Shown: positions 12,111 through 27,000 of the stretch, in pieces
How the letters are laid out: the number at the start of each line of letters is the position of its first letter
Position numbering within the stretch: the first letter of the stretch is position 1
Assembly: GCF_018139145.2 (NCBI RefSeq)
Contig: NC_059486.1
Coordinates: forward strand, 10,602,001-10,666,000
Reading direction: 5' to 3'
DNA from: Gymnogyps californianus
Taxonomy: Eukaryota; Chordata; Aves; Accipitriformes; Cathartidae
Length of the DNA stretch: 64,000 nucleotides
Position numbers and translations under genes: made by a program
Notes under the pieces: model-generated
Database searches by the model: none
Told to the model about the DNA's origin: nothing
The model's input: the letters and a program-made list of their open reading frames with translations, nothing else

Positions 12111-15100
12111 GTAAGTTTTCTTACATGCATGTAAACTGAACAAATGAAACTCTACCTTCCTGTTTGCTTGTGTTTATGGTAGTTTAGGCTCATAAATTCT
12201 TAAGGCCCATGCATGCAGGGAAATAAGTAACGTGTTCGTGAGAGTCTCTGTTTGAGAGTGTGGAGCTGAAATCAGTAGTTTAACTATGAAGGGTTGGAGT
12301 CTTAAATCAAAACTGAATATATATGACGAAATGTAAAACATTTAATCAAAACCAGCACGTTTAGCCACTGTTTTTCCTTCAGTAGATCATGAGAGTAAGC
12401 CCATGATTTTCACACATTTACATCAGTTTTTCCACAGTCACGGTTCCTCCATTTTAAAATGCACATTAATGCTGAAATGATAGTTCACCAAAAGGCAGCC
12501 TCCTCACAAACGTAGATATCATTTGCAATGAGCTGCTAAGAAATGGTTCTCATAGATGTACATTCCTGTCAAAATGTTTTTGTGAAAATAGAAGTTAGTT
12601 TAGTGCTACAGGCAATGGAAATACTTTAAATAGCAGTTCCAGAGCTATATATTCTGCATTAGGAAATTTATTAATCTTTTATGTGCTATTACGCCTATCA
12701 GAATGACAGACATTTTGATTGTCACTGGAGCAGGGGGATCTGTCAAGACATCTGATCTCTGGTACCTCACTGATCTCTGGTAATCACTTTTTTGCAGGTA
12801 GGTGTCATTCTTCAGTAGATAGTTGGAAAAAAGGATCAGAGATATGAAATTTATATTTTAGAAAACTTCATAAATGTGCAGCCATCTGAGGCTATCTTTA
12901 ATTTTCAGTTTCATTCTTCATTTTGCTGATAGCCGTATCAGAGAGAATTCAGTGATGCTCAACTTCATTTAAACCTAGTGTCAGTATGATGAGATTTCAT
13001 CTAGATCTCAAGAAGAGAAAAAGCTTGGCATCATTTGCATTTGACGTCCCTACACTACAACATTTAAAATGCATGCATAACTATTATCACAGTCTATTTT
13101 TGAAATGCAGAAGGTAGCTAGCTGCCTTTACTTCTGTGTTAAAGTGACAGATGAGACACCATGCAGTGTCTCTTGGAAGCACAGGGGCAGAGTTGATCTT
13201 CAGCTAATATTATTTATACTTTTAAATTAATATGTTCAGGACTGCTGCTAAGCTACGTTCTTTTGAATATTCCCTGCTATCTTGTGGTTTACTTTTATTT
13301 TTCCTCAGGTTTCCTGATAGCCATCATATGAACACATACATTCTTACTGTCTTTTTCAGTTCTTCATGTGCCTAGAAATGCTGCCTAATTTCAAAATCTT
13401 TATTCATAATGGGAGATAAATTGAACCTCCCCTTGATTAACCTTCTGTTTTGAAATTCAGCCCATTGCAATTCAGAAGCATCACTTAAATTTGTTATCTG
13501 TTAATATTTAACCAAGACTAATTTCTTTTGGCTTTATTAGAGCTAATTATTTTGCTTGAGGACTGAAGATCTCTCAGCATTCCTTGTAACAAATAAATAC
13601 ATCAGGAAAAAAAAAAAGCAATACTTGAAAATTACTTCAATATGAATAAAAAAAATATGTTAATGAAATTCATAATAGACAGGTAGAAATACAGTTGACA
13701 GTATCTGGTCTCAAGTGTCTAAAGTGCTGGAAATTTTAGTGTAGTTTTTAAATGTTCTCCAAGGATTTGTTTTGCATAGAGAAGTATAATTACCTTGTGA
13801 GAGATCCATTTCTTCATGAATAGATTTTCAGCTGTAGGTTTGTTTTTAATTGATGAGTTGGGAGAGTTCAGAAATTATGCTGATATTGTCTGTGTATGGC
13901 TTAGGAGGTTGCTATACAAAGATGAAACATGAGGCTTATTTTAATCAAATATAATCTTTTCTCTTTTTTTTCAGTTGATTTTTCATGAGAAAACACGATT
14001 TTGATAGTTTTAAGAAACACACGGCAAACAAATTTTATCTTTAATAAATAAGGATAAATTATTTCTGTTCATTGTTTTCTCAGTTGCACTGATAATGCAC
14101 AGCATGTGAGGATCAGAAACTGTGAAGTGAAAACAAGTTCAGGTGAAATGAAATTGGAACTAAGCTACCTTTTCCCAGAACTTAACCTGAATTCATTCTC
14201 TTTCAGGTTTTGGGATGGTGTATATTACTGTAGGTGTTTTTAAAAATGGGCTTGTCCCTTTGTATTTCTGTGAATGGAAAAAGAAGAAAATTGGTGAAGT
14301 AGACAGTACAAGTTGGTCTTACTATTTCTGGTTTTGATTGCAATCCTAAGGCATTAGGTTTTATACCAAATCATACCCTATATTAAACAGAGTAATGATT
14401 TCATTAATCTATTTCTCAAACTGGCCTTGTACTTGCTTAAAATTTGAAATAAACTTGGATACTGGCCTTTTGGTCCAGGCTGTACAGTCTTTGAATTATT
14501 TTAAAAGCTCAAACCAGATCAGAGATTCATAGTCCATCAGTTATTTACAATTTTAAATTATTCTTTTAAAATTATGATCAATTAAACTTTGTTTGATCAG
14601 TTGGTCAATGTTGATACAGTCTCCTGAAAAAACTTTGTCATTTTGAGGTTTCTAGACCAAAGCTGAGTGATAGCTGAACGAAGGTATTGTTCAGATGAAG
14701 AGCCATTCAAATGCGGGTATGGAGAATGTACTATTAAAAGCATCCTAATTTCTGTCACAAAAGGAAGCCCGGAAGCTAGTATTTGAACTATATTTGTTAG
14801 CATATACTAGTTGGCAGTATCTTTCAGTTAGAGTACTGGGAGATTAAAGTCATAATTCATTTAGAAGTAAGTTTTTAAATGCATAAGTATAGGATCGATT
14901 TTTTTACATTGTTTTGATGAGTAGCAATTTGAAATAGAGAAAATAAGACATTCTTTGTGACTAGTGTTTTTCAGTATTTCTCTTTCTTTTTTTTTTCTCC
15001 CTCTCCTCAAGGCCTTTTCTGAGAACTTCCACAAAGCTTTAAATTTGTAGCTGCCACAACAATTGATTTTTATGAACTGAAAACATTAAATATGACAAGC

Positions 15101-15205
15101 CCTAAAGCTAAATATTATTAGCATTGGAATTGTTTTCTTTTTGGTCTTTAATTCAGCATGAGAAATTTTCAACACTTAATTTTGTAAAGTGGAATACTAT
15201 ATTCC

Positions 15206-15227
15206 AGTAGTAGTAGTAGTAGTAGTA
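15206..15227. repeat. AGT trinucleotide repeat
   Basis: About seven tandem copies of AGT lie in non-coding sequence. It is a short microsatellite. Confidence 0.85.
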
Positions 15228-18200
15228 ATCCTTTACGTTGCCCCACCATTTTCAGAGATTTCCTTGACTAGGGTTATTTTCACTGTCCAGAGTTAATTTT
15301 TTTTTGTTTCCCCTTTATGTATCATTTGAGTCAAGATTTATTTTCAGTCAGTTCACAAATCAGAAATATTTCACATCATTATTCCTCCCGTTTCCATTTC
15401 TCTCCTTAAGTAAGATTATTTACTAATCAACTGGTATTTTATACAGAAGATGAATTCTGTGTTCTGATTAGACTCTTCCTGGTTGGTTGCCCTAATGGTC
15501 TTCAGACTTATGAGCTGCTTTCAGGTTGTTTATATTTTAAATATAAAACCTTGCTTAAATATCAGCAAATGTACAAATCATAACAACAAAGATTGTATAT
15601 GTTTTTAAGGAGGGCATAAAATAATGTGAATTTTATATGAAGTGACAGTGAGAAAGAGATTTTAAAAGCTATATGCAGGATAGGAGTAATGCATGGTTCT
15701 ATTAAAAAGGTTTTAAGGGCAAAGAGAAATTGAATTTCTTAGTGTTCAGATTGTTTTGAGTGACAGAAGGCAAAATCCTTTTGCAGTCTCTGTAACTATT
15801 TTACACATCTCATTTAATAAATGAGCAAGTAGCAAAAACATAAACTCTGTGCTTCCCTAATGTGTCAAGATTTTATCTTGGAAACAACTATGAATAAACT
15901 TCAGTTATTTAAATGAATACAAATGCCTTAAGTCCCAGAATGTCCTGGTCTAGTTCAGGGATATAGTAATAGCAAGCTGGGTACAGAAACTGAGTGAAAG
16001 CTTACAGAATCTGTTCAGCCTCACACAGTTAATTATTGACTTTTAAAGAATAAACCAAAATGTAAATATTTACTGATGGTACAGATCACAAAAAGCTTCC
16101 CTACCTCAGGTACTTAAGCAAGCAAGAAGCTGAGCATGGCTTGCCAGCCCTCCTTGTATAAATAATATTAATCATACCTTACCAAATTACCCATTTTAAT
16201 GTGCTTTTGCCTCATCTCATCTGGTGGCTGAGAGGTGTCAGGCGCAAGAAGGCCCTCCCCTTGAACAGCCCCCAGGGGAGTGATGTTCTCTTTCCAGGCA
16301 GTGGCTAAAAGGTCAGCTTCAGCTAGTAAGGAAGATTAATTTTAATTTAAGAGTATGATGCGGTACAGCTTGAATGAGCAGAAAGAAGCTCTGACTCTTT
16401 CTGTTCGTCTGTGTCATTAAGGAGGGAAGATGGATGCAATTGCATATATACAGGACTGCTTTCTGAGTAAGTGGGGGTGAAATACATTTCATTGCTACCA
16501 CATGTAACTCTAAGTAATGAAATAATTAATGGTTTAAGACTGAGGGTAATATACACCTAATTAGTCATTTTGAAGCAAATTTAAGATTAATTGGAGATGC
16601 CAAATAGTATGTTTGCTAAGACATGGAAATAGCAAAGAAATAAGTCTGATTGCAAGTTTAATGCAGATTTTTAGCTGATGATTTTCTACCCTGTTGAAAG
16701 CAATCAGGACTCTGTTTGGATTTGTGTCAGAGTTTAATGAACGGGAAAATACTAGGGGGTTCAGATAAATTGCTTCAATATTCCACTGCTCTTAAGCAGT
16801 TAGTTCCTTGCCTGAATTGGGGCCTTAATGATTTAGTTTTCTTTTGATTTTATACTAAGCAGAATAGTATATAAATATCTTCGTGGCAGCATTAATTAGA
16901 TTTAGGAAAGAGAAGACAAGGAAAAGTAACATGGCAAATATATTGTTTAGATTTTGTGTTGTTTCTTATATGTTAACACGAAGTATTTTGTCTATGTTCT
17001 GCTCTCCTCAAAAATGCCTGGAAAATTGTCCTTATAGACTACAGATATGTAGAGCAGATTTATGACACCAAAATAAGAAGTTGCGGTAGTTCTTAAAGGC
17101 TTAAAGACTAGTATGTTTGTATAGAGTGTGATACACAAGAGGATTTTTGTGTTAGTATCTGTCTCTTACTCTGCTTTCATATTGCTGTTCAGTGCCAGTC
17201 AGATCATCTAAGACCACATTTCTGAAATGTTCATTGCTGGTGACTGCCCCAGTTTTTCAGGGATGTCTACAACCAGCAGAGGAATCCAAAATCAGCGAAC
17301 ATTTTTTGGTCTTAATTACTGAGTTTCTCTGTGAAAAACAGGTATCATGTATTTCTCCCAGGTTTACTGTACAAACTATTGACATCCTGAGCATGTACAT
17401 ATATCAATATACATAAGTATTATTCTCATGGAGATACTGCTCTCATCCTCTTTATTTGCACTCTGTCAAATAACATTTCCTAATGTCATTTTTGTAACTC
17501 CAAGCTGCAAAGTGTCTTTGAGCAGCCACTGTTTAAAAACTGTAAAGCTATTTTCCTTCTTCCATATGCAGAGGATCGCTTGCCTCCAAAATTATGTATT
17601 AATTAGACTTGATTCTAGCCCCTATTTTGTCTTATGCTTTAAAAAATAAAACATAATATATTTAGGCAGGGACTTTCTTCTAATTGGATAGTGCCTAATA
17701 TGAAGTTTGGTACATTACTCACATTCAAGGTTGAACTAAAGTTCAAGTACTAAAATAATGATATATTATTTGAAAAAAACCATAATTTTTTGTGAATTCT
17801 GGTATTTGCTAGCTATTGTATTTCTCCTTGATGTCCTTGCAACAGGACTTTAGAAGATATTGAGCAGAAGGATAAGAAACAGCATTGCTTTAGTTAGGTG
17901 ATAGAGCCATCTTCTCTTTTTTGGCACATAGGAAGGATGAATGCACAGTTCACTCATTGCTTGCCCAAAGACTGTGAGTAATGAATAAATTTCAAACTCT
18001 GACTGGCAGACTGTTTAAACTCACTGTTTTGTGATGTATTTTTCCTGAGAATCCTCAGAAAAAGAGTATGTGTAAGTTTTCACACCTGTAAATACATGCA
18101 TAGTAGAACTACTAAGGTTTGTTGAAGTTGTTACATTTTGCTAAATGGATGGAGAAAATGATATCTGTATTGTTTAGAACAAACTATGTAGCCCTTTCAG

Positions 18201-21200
18201 ATTTAATTTTGTATTATGTAAGAAATTGCATAAAGTTCCATTTTTTCCTAGTTCTCAAATTGTGTTGAAAATGGTTTGAAAACAGCTTTGATAAACAGAA
18301 TATGATACATGGTGATTTCCCATTGTTTGAGAGTCCTGCAGATGAAAAGAAGGCTTTGTGACTTACCGGCATGTTTGTTCTCCCTAAGGAAGGAATGCAA
18401 AGCATTGTTCTAATCTCTGTAAATGGGAACGAAGTGTTTTGAGGTGGGCACTTGCAGATAATTTTAGTTAAGGGAGATTTGGTTGGACCATAGAAGGACC
18501 AACGTACAGTTTTGTACAGCTTTTCTTAAAAAATCATGCAGGGAAAGCAGTGGCCCATAATACTTTGTTTTGGTTCATTCATAAATTTATTTAGTGTTTA
18601 TATATACCATCTTAGCTTAACAGAAGATGAAAAATTGATTGTACAGTCTTACTTGAAGGCTGTAATATTATCTGTTCTGAAAACAGAACTTCTGGAGCAT
18701 GAAGAGCTGTTTTTGAATGATGCTTCTGGCATCTAACCCTTAAAATTATTCAGCATATTTTTCTCATCTCTGTCTTGAAATGAAAAATCATCTTCTGTTT
18801 TCAAGTCACTTATAATTTTTAAAAATCGTGCTAAACTTTGCATAGAGATTTCTAAAATTATGCAACATATCAATATAAATTTCTGCTTAATAAAATTACT
18901 CTGAGACAATTGAATAATTACTAATGTCACCAGAGTTCACACTTTTTTTTAACATTTGCCTCTCTAAAAGTGTTGCTTAAAAACATGCCAATCTATGAAA
19001 AAACATTTAGTTTGTTGAGCTTTAGTTGATATTATGCTTAGGTTCAGTACATTTCATCCTTTTTTGGTGCCACAGGACTGAGTTTTTCACCTGCTGGGGC
19101 ATGACGTTACCATGACAACAGTTGATCTTGTTTGCTATTCTCTCCTCTTTGTGCATGACAAAAAGGAAAGCTTTTTGAGAAATATTTGTGAAAGCTGATC
19201 TAATTGCATTTTAATTATCAGTGAAATAGAACAAGAAATGGCTTGCTCTATTTCAGTACGAATAAGAAATTTCTGCTATAAGAAATAGCACAATGAACTT
19301 GACAATTTAATCAAAGTTGACAAGATCTCTCCATGAGCTATTCCTATATAAAAGCATCTGTAACTGGTTTGTTAGCAGAATGCTAAAGTACATGGTCTTT
19401 AGAAGATCCTGTAAGGTATTCTCCTGAGAGATCTCCAAGCTCACTTTGCCGTTCACCAGTCTTCTGTCTATGTTCTGTTGATCAGCAAATGGAAACCTTA
19501 ATGTCTTAGTAGATAATTGAATAGATGCTTTCTGTTGTAGCCTTATCCCTAATGAGCTCCGGTGGTGATCAGAACAACTTTTTCATGTTTTTTAGCTGAT
19601 GTATTTTGTTTGTTCTGCCGCTAGTGAAATCGAAGTAAGTGGAAAATGTGGATAGCCAGTTCCTTATGAATTATCACAAAGTGTGAGTGGAAATTCACAC
19701 ATGTGCAGAAACCACTAAAACCACACTATGAATTTTAATTGTTTTTAAATATTTGGTGGCATTTGGTTTGACCTACAAAAATAAGTTAGATCTTTGGCAC
19801 ATCCACTGGACTCAAGGCAAAAGAACAATTTACTACCAATTGGAGATGTGACACAAAAAATATGTAGTATGATGGTAAAATAAAAAGAAAATAATTGTTA
19901 AAGGGGCAGTAGGGAATGTCCCCTTCAGACCGTGCCAGCTTGATACCAGCATTCAAATGGGGTTAATGATTAAGCCACACTGTTTCTCCTTTGTGCATTT
20001 GTACAAGACTAGGGGCCTTGTTCATTCCTTTCTCCCTTAGCAGTGGATAATTTTTCTTTCCCTTGGGTATAAGTTGTCCCTGAAGGAACTAGAACTGTGC
20101 CATAGTAAATGAGAATTAGACCCTCTGTCTCTCAGATACATGGATTAATTTATTGTGTTGAGAATTGAGTGTAAAAATAATTGAAAGAAAAAGCCCTGAA
20201 TAAATATTGATTTTTCTTCAGCCCACAAATAAAATTGATTAACTTTCTAATACTGTCCAAGGGAAAACACTGCTGTAATATTAAATTTAAGATTAATTCA
20301 CTACGAAAGGCTGCAGAAATGTATTTTTATTGTATCTTTGGCTATGTTTATGTTCCCAGCAGCTGGATGTTGTTTGAAAGGTGGAACACAAATGTGCTTG
20401 TTTTTTAAAGGAAAAACTAAGTAGTAGTTTGGCAAACTTGAAGTGAGGGGGTATCTTCAGGAGGGTAGCCTGAACAAAAGCTAAAGCACATTATGTAGGT
20501 GCTCCAGGTGGATAAATTAGGAACAGCTGCGTTGTCAATGGTAGAATTACTTTGGTACGAAGCTTACATTAAAACTTATGCCTATCAAAATAATTTTTAT
20601 ATGGTCACTGATGAAAGCATTATCAATATTGCATAATTTTAGTTATTGGAACAGCCTTAGACTGAAAGTATTACAGTGTTAACATACATAAATAACTCAT
20701 TAGTGATGACAGTTGACCTCTCCCTTACCCCTTGTTTTTCTTTGAAGTTGATAGGCCTAAAATTACCTTGAATTGATTCTTCAGTTATCAGCTATACATT
20801 TGTATACTACTTTTCTACAACAAGATTATGTATGATTTTGTCATTAAGGAATTAAGCAGCTGTCCAATAATAACATTTCATTGCAAATGCTGAGAAGTTT
20901 TTAAAAGATGATACTGAAAACATAAGTTATACAATTGCTGTCTTTACTTGTTGGGATAGTGTTTGATACTTTCTGCAGAAGTTAACAAGAAAAAAGTAAT
21001 GCCACCTACTGCCAGTTAGAGGCTTCATTCCATCTGTGTTGTGAACTGGAAGTGTGCAAAGACGTTTGGTCTTTTGCTTTTGAGTATAGTCTAGTTGATG
21101 CATTCCACATACCTCATGGCAGAAGCAAGGCATCATAAAATACGAACATAATAGCAAATACTAAATAATGTTATCGTGGGGAATGTCTGCTTTTTTACTG

Positions 21201-24021
21201 TCTTCATGATTACTTCCTTCAGCCACGGCAGGTGTAAAGTCCAAAAGTAATGTCTTGAAGAGAACTTGTGTATTTGGTAATTCATTATAAACAGCTGCAG
21301 CTAGAATGTCTGCTGTGTTATTTATTCACAAGTATGGATGCTATAATAGAACCATTGCACTTAGATATATCTAAAGTTATCACTTTACCCATTTTCATTA
21401 TTAAAAGAGATGAGAAGGTCTTGTTATGTTCATACTATGCACCATAGGTGAAGAAAATAAGATGGAGAGTGTGATGAACAATTTTGAGTGATGGCCATAG
21501 TCTGAGCAGCAGCAAATCAAATATGGTTACATGTGATTCTAAAATAGGGGAATCTTCCAGAAGTTCAGGTGAATCTGATGTTGATCTGTTCTTTTGCTCT
21601 CTGATCTTGCAAAACATGGCAGCGAGTAACTTATCACGTAAATCAGTGTTCTTATGGGGGTGATGGATTTGAGGTGGTAGAAAAGATTGTGTGGACAAAT
21701 TATGAGAAACAGTTGTGTTAAAAGCTGATACTGTAAACGACAAGACAAAAAGACTGTGAATGAAATGAGTTGGTAGTGCAAAGCCTGGTATCTTAAGAGT
21801 CTTACTGAAGTGAAAAATAATAGCATGCACTAATTGTTTATGCCTCCTCCATAACATCTGGTCTTGGTTGCTGTAGTGCCAAGACACTGGTGATTTCCAA
21901 GTCCAGTAAACTGCTACAGTTCCTGTGTTCTTTATTTAGTAGTGCTTTTTAAGAAGTGCTATTTTTATGTAGTGTTTCTTATGCTAAATTCAGCCTACTG
22001 ATTAGAGGGGTAAAGCTGCATTTGTTTTCCTTTGTTAGAACAAAGTATAATTTGCATGGAAAAGTTCCTATTTTTAAAATGGAGGAAATCGAATTGTGAA
22101 GTGATTTTATTTAAAATGCAAGCATTTGTGAGCAGATCTTCCTTTATCTTAAGAGTGGTAGCAGAAAAAACTTATGTATGCCTGTTAATATTCTCTGCAG
22201 AAATTCCTTAGTTTTTAAATGTTAACATCATAAAATGTCCGACTACTTTCCTGTACTACTGGCTAACATGTACTTCCTCATGACAATTGAGAGGAAGAAT
22301 CAAATGGAAATAGTAAAAGACCTCAAAAAAAAGTCTTTAGTTTGATTATTTTTCATTGCATTTAATAGTTTTCCACTAACTTATAATATGTAATTTATTA
22401 AAAATGGAACTTTCTAACTGTCAAAGTTGATAACTGTGGAGGCCAGTACTGGATAGAACTGTACCCTTCATGGGACAGGGAGAGGACATTCAGCATCTTT
22501 CAGTGCTTTCTTTGATCCCACTTTTATCTTACTAGTATGCATCCAAAGCTGTCAGATGTAATGAAAGTGGTGTCAGAACATTAACTAACAGTAACAGAAC
22601 AGCAGCATCTCTTGTGAAAGCCATTTTTCTCTGCTTCCTTTTGGTTCCGCTTTGCTCAGTGCTATATTATATAGTGGTTAGAATTATGCAGGACAGCCTG
22701 TATTTTTCTTGCATCATCCACATGCTAATTACAAAGAGAAAATCAGAAAGGTTTTAATGGCAGTTTGTTGTACAGGCTGTGCCTCTCAGGCTAGCTCTGT
22801 TAGCTTGTTCATATTGAGGTTCTTAAATAGTTCTACGGTGTACTATTCAGCATGAGTCAGCTTTGCGTTCAAAATTTAGCTCTTACAAGAAGAAAAAAAT
22901 GAATTGGTGGTATGAACCTGACCTTAGAAGTGAGTCATTTACAGGGCAAAAATACATGAGAAATGATCAGAAGATTCTTCATTTTTCCTTTTTAAGTACC
23001 TGTAGACTAGAGGTTTTCACTTCTCTTTTGGATTAATTCTATTCGTGTATCATCAAAATAGAGAACTATCACAGGGGATTATAAACAGAGTGTTCTAATA
23101 CAGTCATTCCAGGTTACTGGCAGAAATAAGTCTCAAAGAAAAAGAGCCACAAATACATGAATAGTGTATAACATTTTTTTAAACAAAAATAATTGGTGGA
23201 TGAGCAAACTAGCACACAGGGCAACAGATGCCTTTCTCCAGGCAATGTAGAACCTTGTTACCCAGATAGTGGTGTCAGATTGTATTAAATCTACAGAAGT
23301 CACCCTCCTACCGTGGATTTTTATAGTCAGTCCTCATATCCATAGGAGAATTTTTACTTTTGCTCTGTTACGAACACACATCTTTGCCTTCGTTTCTGCA
23401 CTTTAAAGGATGCAACTTATATATAAGGTAACACAATTTATTTTTAATGTCTTTTATTTTTAATTTTTCATGGATGTTTCTTTATTAATCGTCTCATGTT
23501 TTGTGAAGTATGTACTGGTGTGTGAGCCTTTAAATCTGTGTAGTGCTCTGGGCACCCCTTAAAAAATAGCACACTGCAGGACTGCTTGTGTTTGTATACA
23601 TTTGGGAGGGCTGTCAATTTTCTGATTCAGCTTACCTCGCAGATTCTGAAAAGATCATCCTTAGTGTTGTTTTCTTAAATCAAAATGCCTGTCTGAGCTG
23701 AGAATGCCTGAAGCATTCTTTACATCCAGCAGGAAATATCCTTGCTGTTTGGAATTTTGTCTGACATGCTAAAGACATTTCAGATTCTTTTTGCAAATTA
23801 TGCTACTTATGGTCCTGACATGAATACAGCTTGATTGACATACCCCCACATATGTAATATATGTAAGTATGGTTTATGCTTCTTGTATTTAACTTGGTAA
23901 AAAAGCTTAAGCAGGAGCAAGCTAAGCTCTGTGCAACTTCTGCCTGCATACATTGGAAAAAGTTTGGGTTTGGTTTGTTCTGTAGCTAGTTGATGTTAAT
24001 CTGTGGCAATACTTTCAATGT

Positions 24022-24032
24022 GGGGGGGGGGG
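24022..24032. repeat. G11 homopolymer
   Basis: Eleven consecutive G are followed by CGAAC, in otherwise AT-rich non-coding DNA. Confidence 0.85.
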
Positions 24033-27000
24033 CGAACTTGAGCTAGTTCTACATACAGCTTCTATTGTTTCTTTCCTTATCATTAATACTACTAGACTAG
24101 TAATTAAAATGCTTCAAGCCCTTGATTTTTTTAAATGGGTATTGTGTAGCAACACCATTAGAAAGGGGGTGACAGACTATTCAGCTAATAATTGAAACCC
24201 AACGTCAAGACTCTGGAGACTGGTGAGAAGCTTTTTTGGGAGTACGAAGTACTTCTTCCTTTTCACTTGCACATTAGTCTGCTAACATTTAGTCAGCATT
24301 TGCCTTTATACTGTGTCTTGGACTAACTGGCTTGATGAGTTCTTAATCTTCACTCTACTTTATTAACAGCTGCAGCGGATTGATTTGCATAGGTTAAATG
24401 GTAGACCTCCTTTGACTCTAGTAAAATGTTGCTTCTTAGGCACAATTAAATTCTCAGAATTGTTATATACAGTGAATAAATGAAGAACAGGGAAGAGGAC
24501 AGCAGGGCAAAAAAGGACAAAACTCTCATTAAATTTGTAAAAAGAAGTCAAAAGCTATTTGTATAAAAAAAATAGAAAGAGTGAGGGAAGAGTGCATGGT
24601 AATGCTTTCCATGGGTTTGTTTTTTGGACTAGTACTGGTTTATTGTCAAGAAGTTTAAAAATCTCAATCATGTCAAGCTCCGAAATGAATTGCAAAATCC
24701 TACAAAATCTCCTCTTAGGTCCAAGCAATAACAGAGTGGTGCCTTTGCATGTTCCCTTTAGAATTTGGTAGAGTTATTTGAGAGTGGGGAAGTCTGTAGC
24801 AGAGAATCCCTAGCATTCACAAGCAAGCTGGAGGCAAAGAAGCACGTATCCAGCCTACTGCCAGTAAGTCTGTCATTTGTGATGGCTGCCCTATGTATTT
24901 GCTGACCTCTTCTTTCTGTTGACTTGGAGGTTCTGTTTGGAATTGGCAGTTGTAAGAGCTAAAATGAGAAGTGTTGCCTTGTTGTTAATGCATTCAGTGC
25001 TAGCTGCCAAGTAAAGGAGAGAGAATGGAAAAATACTCTATTTATTTCAGTACAGCATCTTAAGGAAGCATAGCCTTCATGTGCAAGAAGCTGAGATTTT
25101 CAAAAGGTGTCTCGCTTAAAATGTGTTTGAAGTTTCAAAGCTCTTTCAGGATCCAACCATAAAATCCTAATGAAGACAACTCACAATAAAATGATAATCA
25201 AATGTGTTAGATTCCCCCCCAAATGAAAAACACCTTTTTGTGTGCCACTCTGGCCCCAGTCAAATGGGCATATACACAATGGTGGTATGATAGCACTTTT
25301 AAGAAAAGCAGCCATGAACTGGCAACTTTCAGAGACTGACTGTGGGCCAATAAGAATTTATACCAGAAATTTGAGTTTTCTGGTTTGTACGTGGAAGAAA
25401 ACAGTAAAAATGTCATTTTCCTCTACATGACTTCAATTCTCTTTTTTAATATATGAATTGCTTATTGGGTGGAGTTTAGTTCTGGGGTAGCTGGGATTAA
25501 CTTTGGTCTTTTTTTGTTGAAGTTTTATATTTAACTAATCTGGAAAATATTGCGGTGGATATTGTTAAGGGATCAAATCACTGAAGTCAATGAATTAGAC
25601 AGAAAATCACAAACTGCAATGATGCATAGCTATGATTTGCAAAAATCCAGGTGGTATTTCACAGCCACAAGAGAAGAGGAGATGGTGAGGAGATGTATAA
25701 AGAGTACTGTAAGTGTGTTTCTCCACGTAACAGCACCTGGAAACATTCAACACTGGAGAAACTGGTCATGAGGAATTTTGAGAGAGAACATAACTGTTGA
25801 AGTACTATTCATGTATACTACACAGAAACTAGCTTGTGTTCCCCTTTGGGCAGTAGTATGTGCTGCTTCAGTTAACCACATCATGGGTTACCTTCAGGGA
25901 CATGACTGATAATACTATGCAGTAGCTAAACTATTGCAGCTCAATCTACCAGAATTCTTCTGTCAAAGCCCCTGTTGTAAGGGTTCATTGTTGTTGAGAG
26001 ATGACTCAAGTCAACAAATTGAAACTAATATTGTGGGAATTTCTGAGTTGACAGTAATTATGGCTTGGATCATGTCCAGAAGACATAGCCCAATAAAGGA
26101 ACTTGGCTAAAATTTACAAGACTTTGGTTCAGTTTCTGGCTTTTACCATGTTATTGCTCTGGGACCTTTGATGAGTCATTTATTCTTTCTTCCTTAATGC
26201 ATTTTCTGAGAGCAAGCAATCTAAATATTATAAGTGTACATGTGTTTCTGTCACTTCCAAACACACTGATAATATATACGAATACATTCTATCCTTATTG
26301 CAAATACTGTAAGTGGAAATTTTGCACCTGAGTTTTAGTTGCTGGGTCTCTATCTGTATATTTTTTAGGCTAGAAGTGTGTCAGTAATTCCTGCTTCTGT
26401 TTCAGGTGATTCTTGATCTTTATGGATTTAGTTGGGATGTGGAACATAGGTGGGCTTTGTCCTGGCAAATGCGAAAGAATACTGTGAGAAATTGCCACTA
26501 TGATGAACAGAGATATAAGTGAAAAGAAATAGGCTTATAACTAAGGACCAACAAAACTGGGATAGTTACTGCCCTACTTCTATTCATCCTTGCAAATAAC
26601 ATGATAAAATGTATTTTCTTCAGGTAGGACTAACAGCTAGCCCAGTTGCTGTGCCATCTCTCATAAACTGTTTTCCATTCTGGAGAATTTAAGTAGGGTG
26701 TGAAAGATGCTAGCCTAGATTGACATCAATTACTCCTCCTCCTTCCCCCTCCCCCATTTATGTTTGAATTCCTTTTAATAACATTATTAAAACCTGGTAA
26801 CTCATTGTCACTTGTTCCCTGTCAGCTGAGCAGTATTGATTTGTAACAAATGCAGATTGATCCATTAAAGTCAATGTCAAATCTGGCTTGACAAAAGCCT
26901 GCAGTTGTAAGAGTTTCAGAGCAGGTAGTGTAGCTTATTTTCACGTTGTAAAGTGCAGAATAGACACACAATGCTTTACAAGTGACTTTCAGCAATTAAT

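Noticed and set aside
14828..14866. 39-base phase 0-0 segment between CTTTCAG and GTAAGT
   Set aside because: The peptide LEYWEIKVIIHLE has no coiled-coil pattern and no resemblance to RIM-BP2. Short decoy exons are common in AT-rich introns.
21435..21887. Minus-strand open frame of 150 codons with a second overlapping open frame
   Set aside because: Both frames are open in AT-poor local sequence, neither has a known motif, and the overlap itself suggests chance.
25550..25771. Plus-strand open frame rich in K, E and R that could be taken for a coiled-coil exon
   Set aside because: No acceptor with a pyrimidine tract precedes it, and tryptophan and cysteine are scattered through it. Probably chance.
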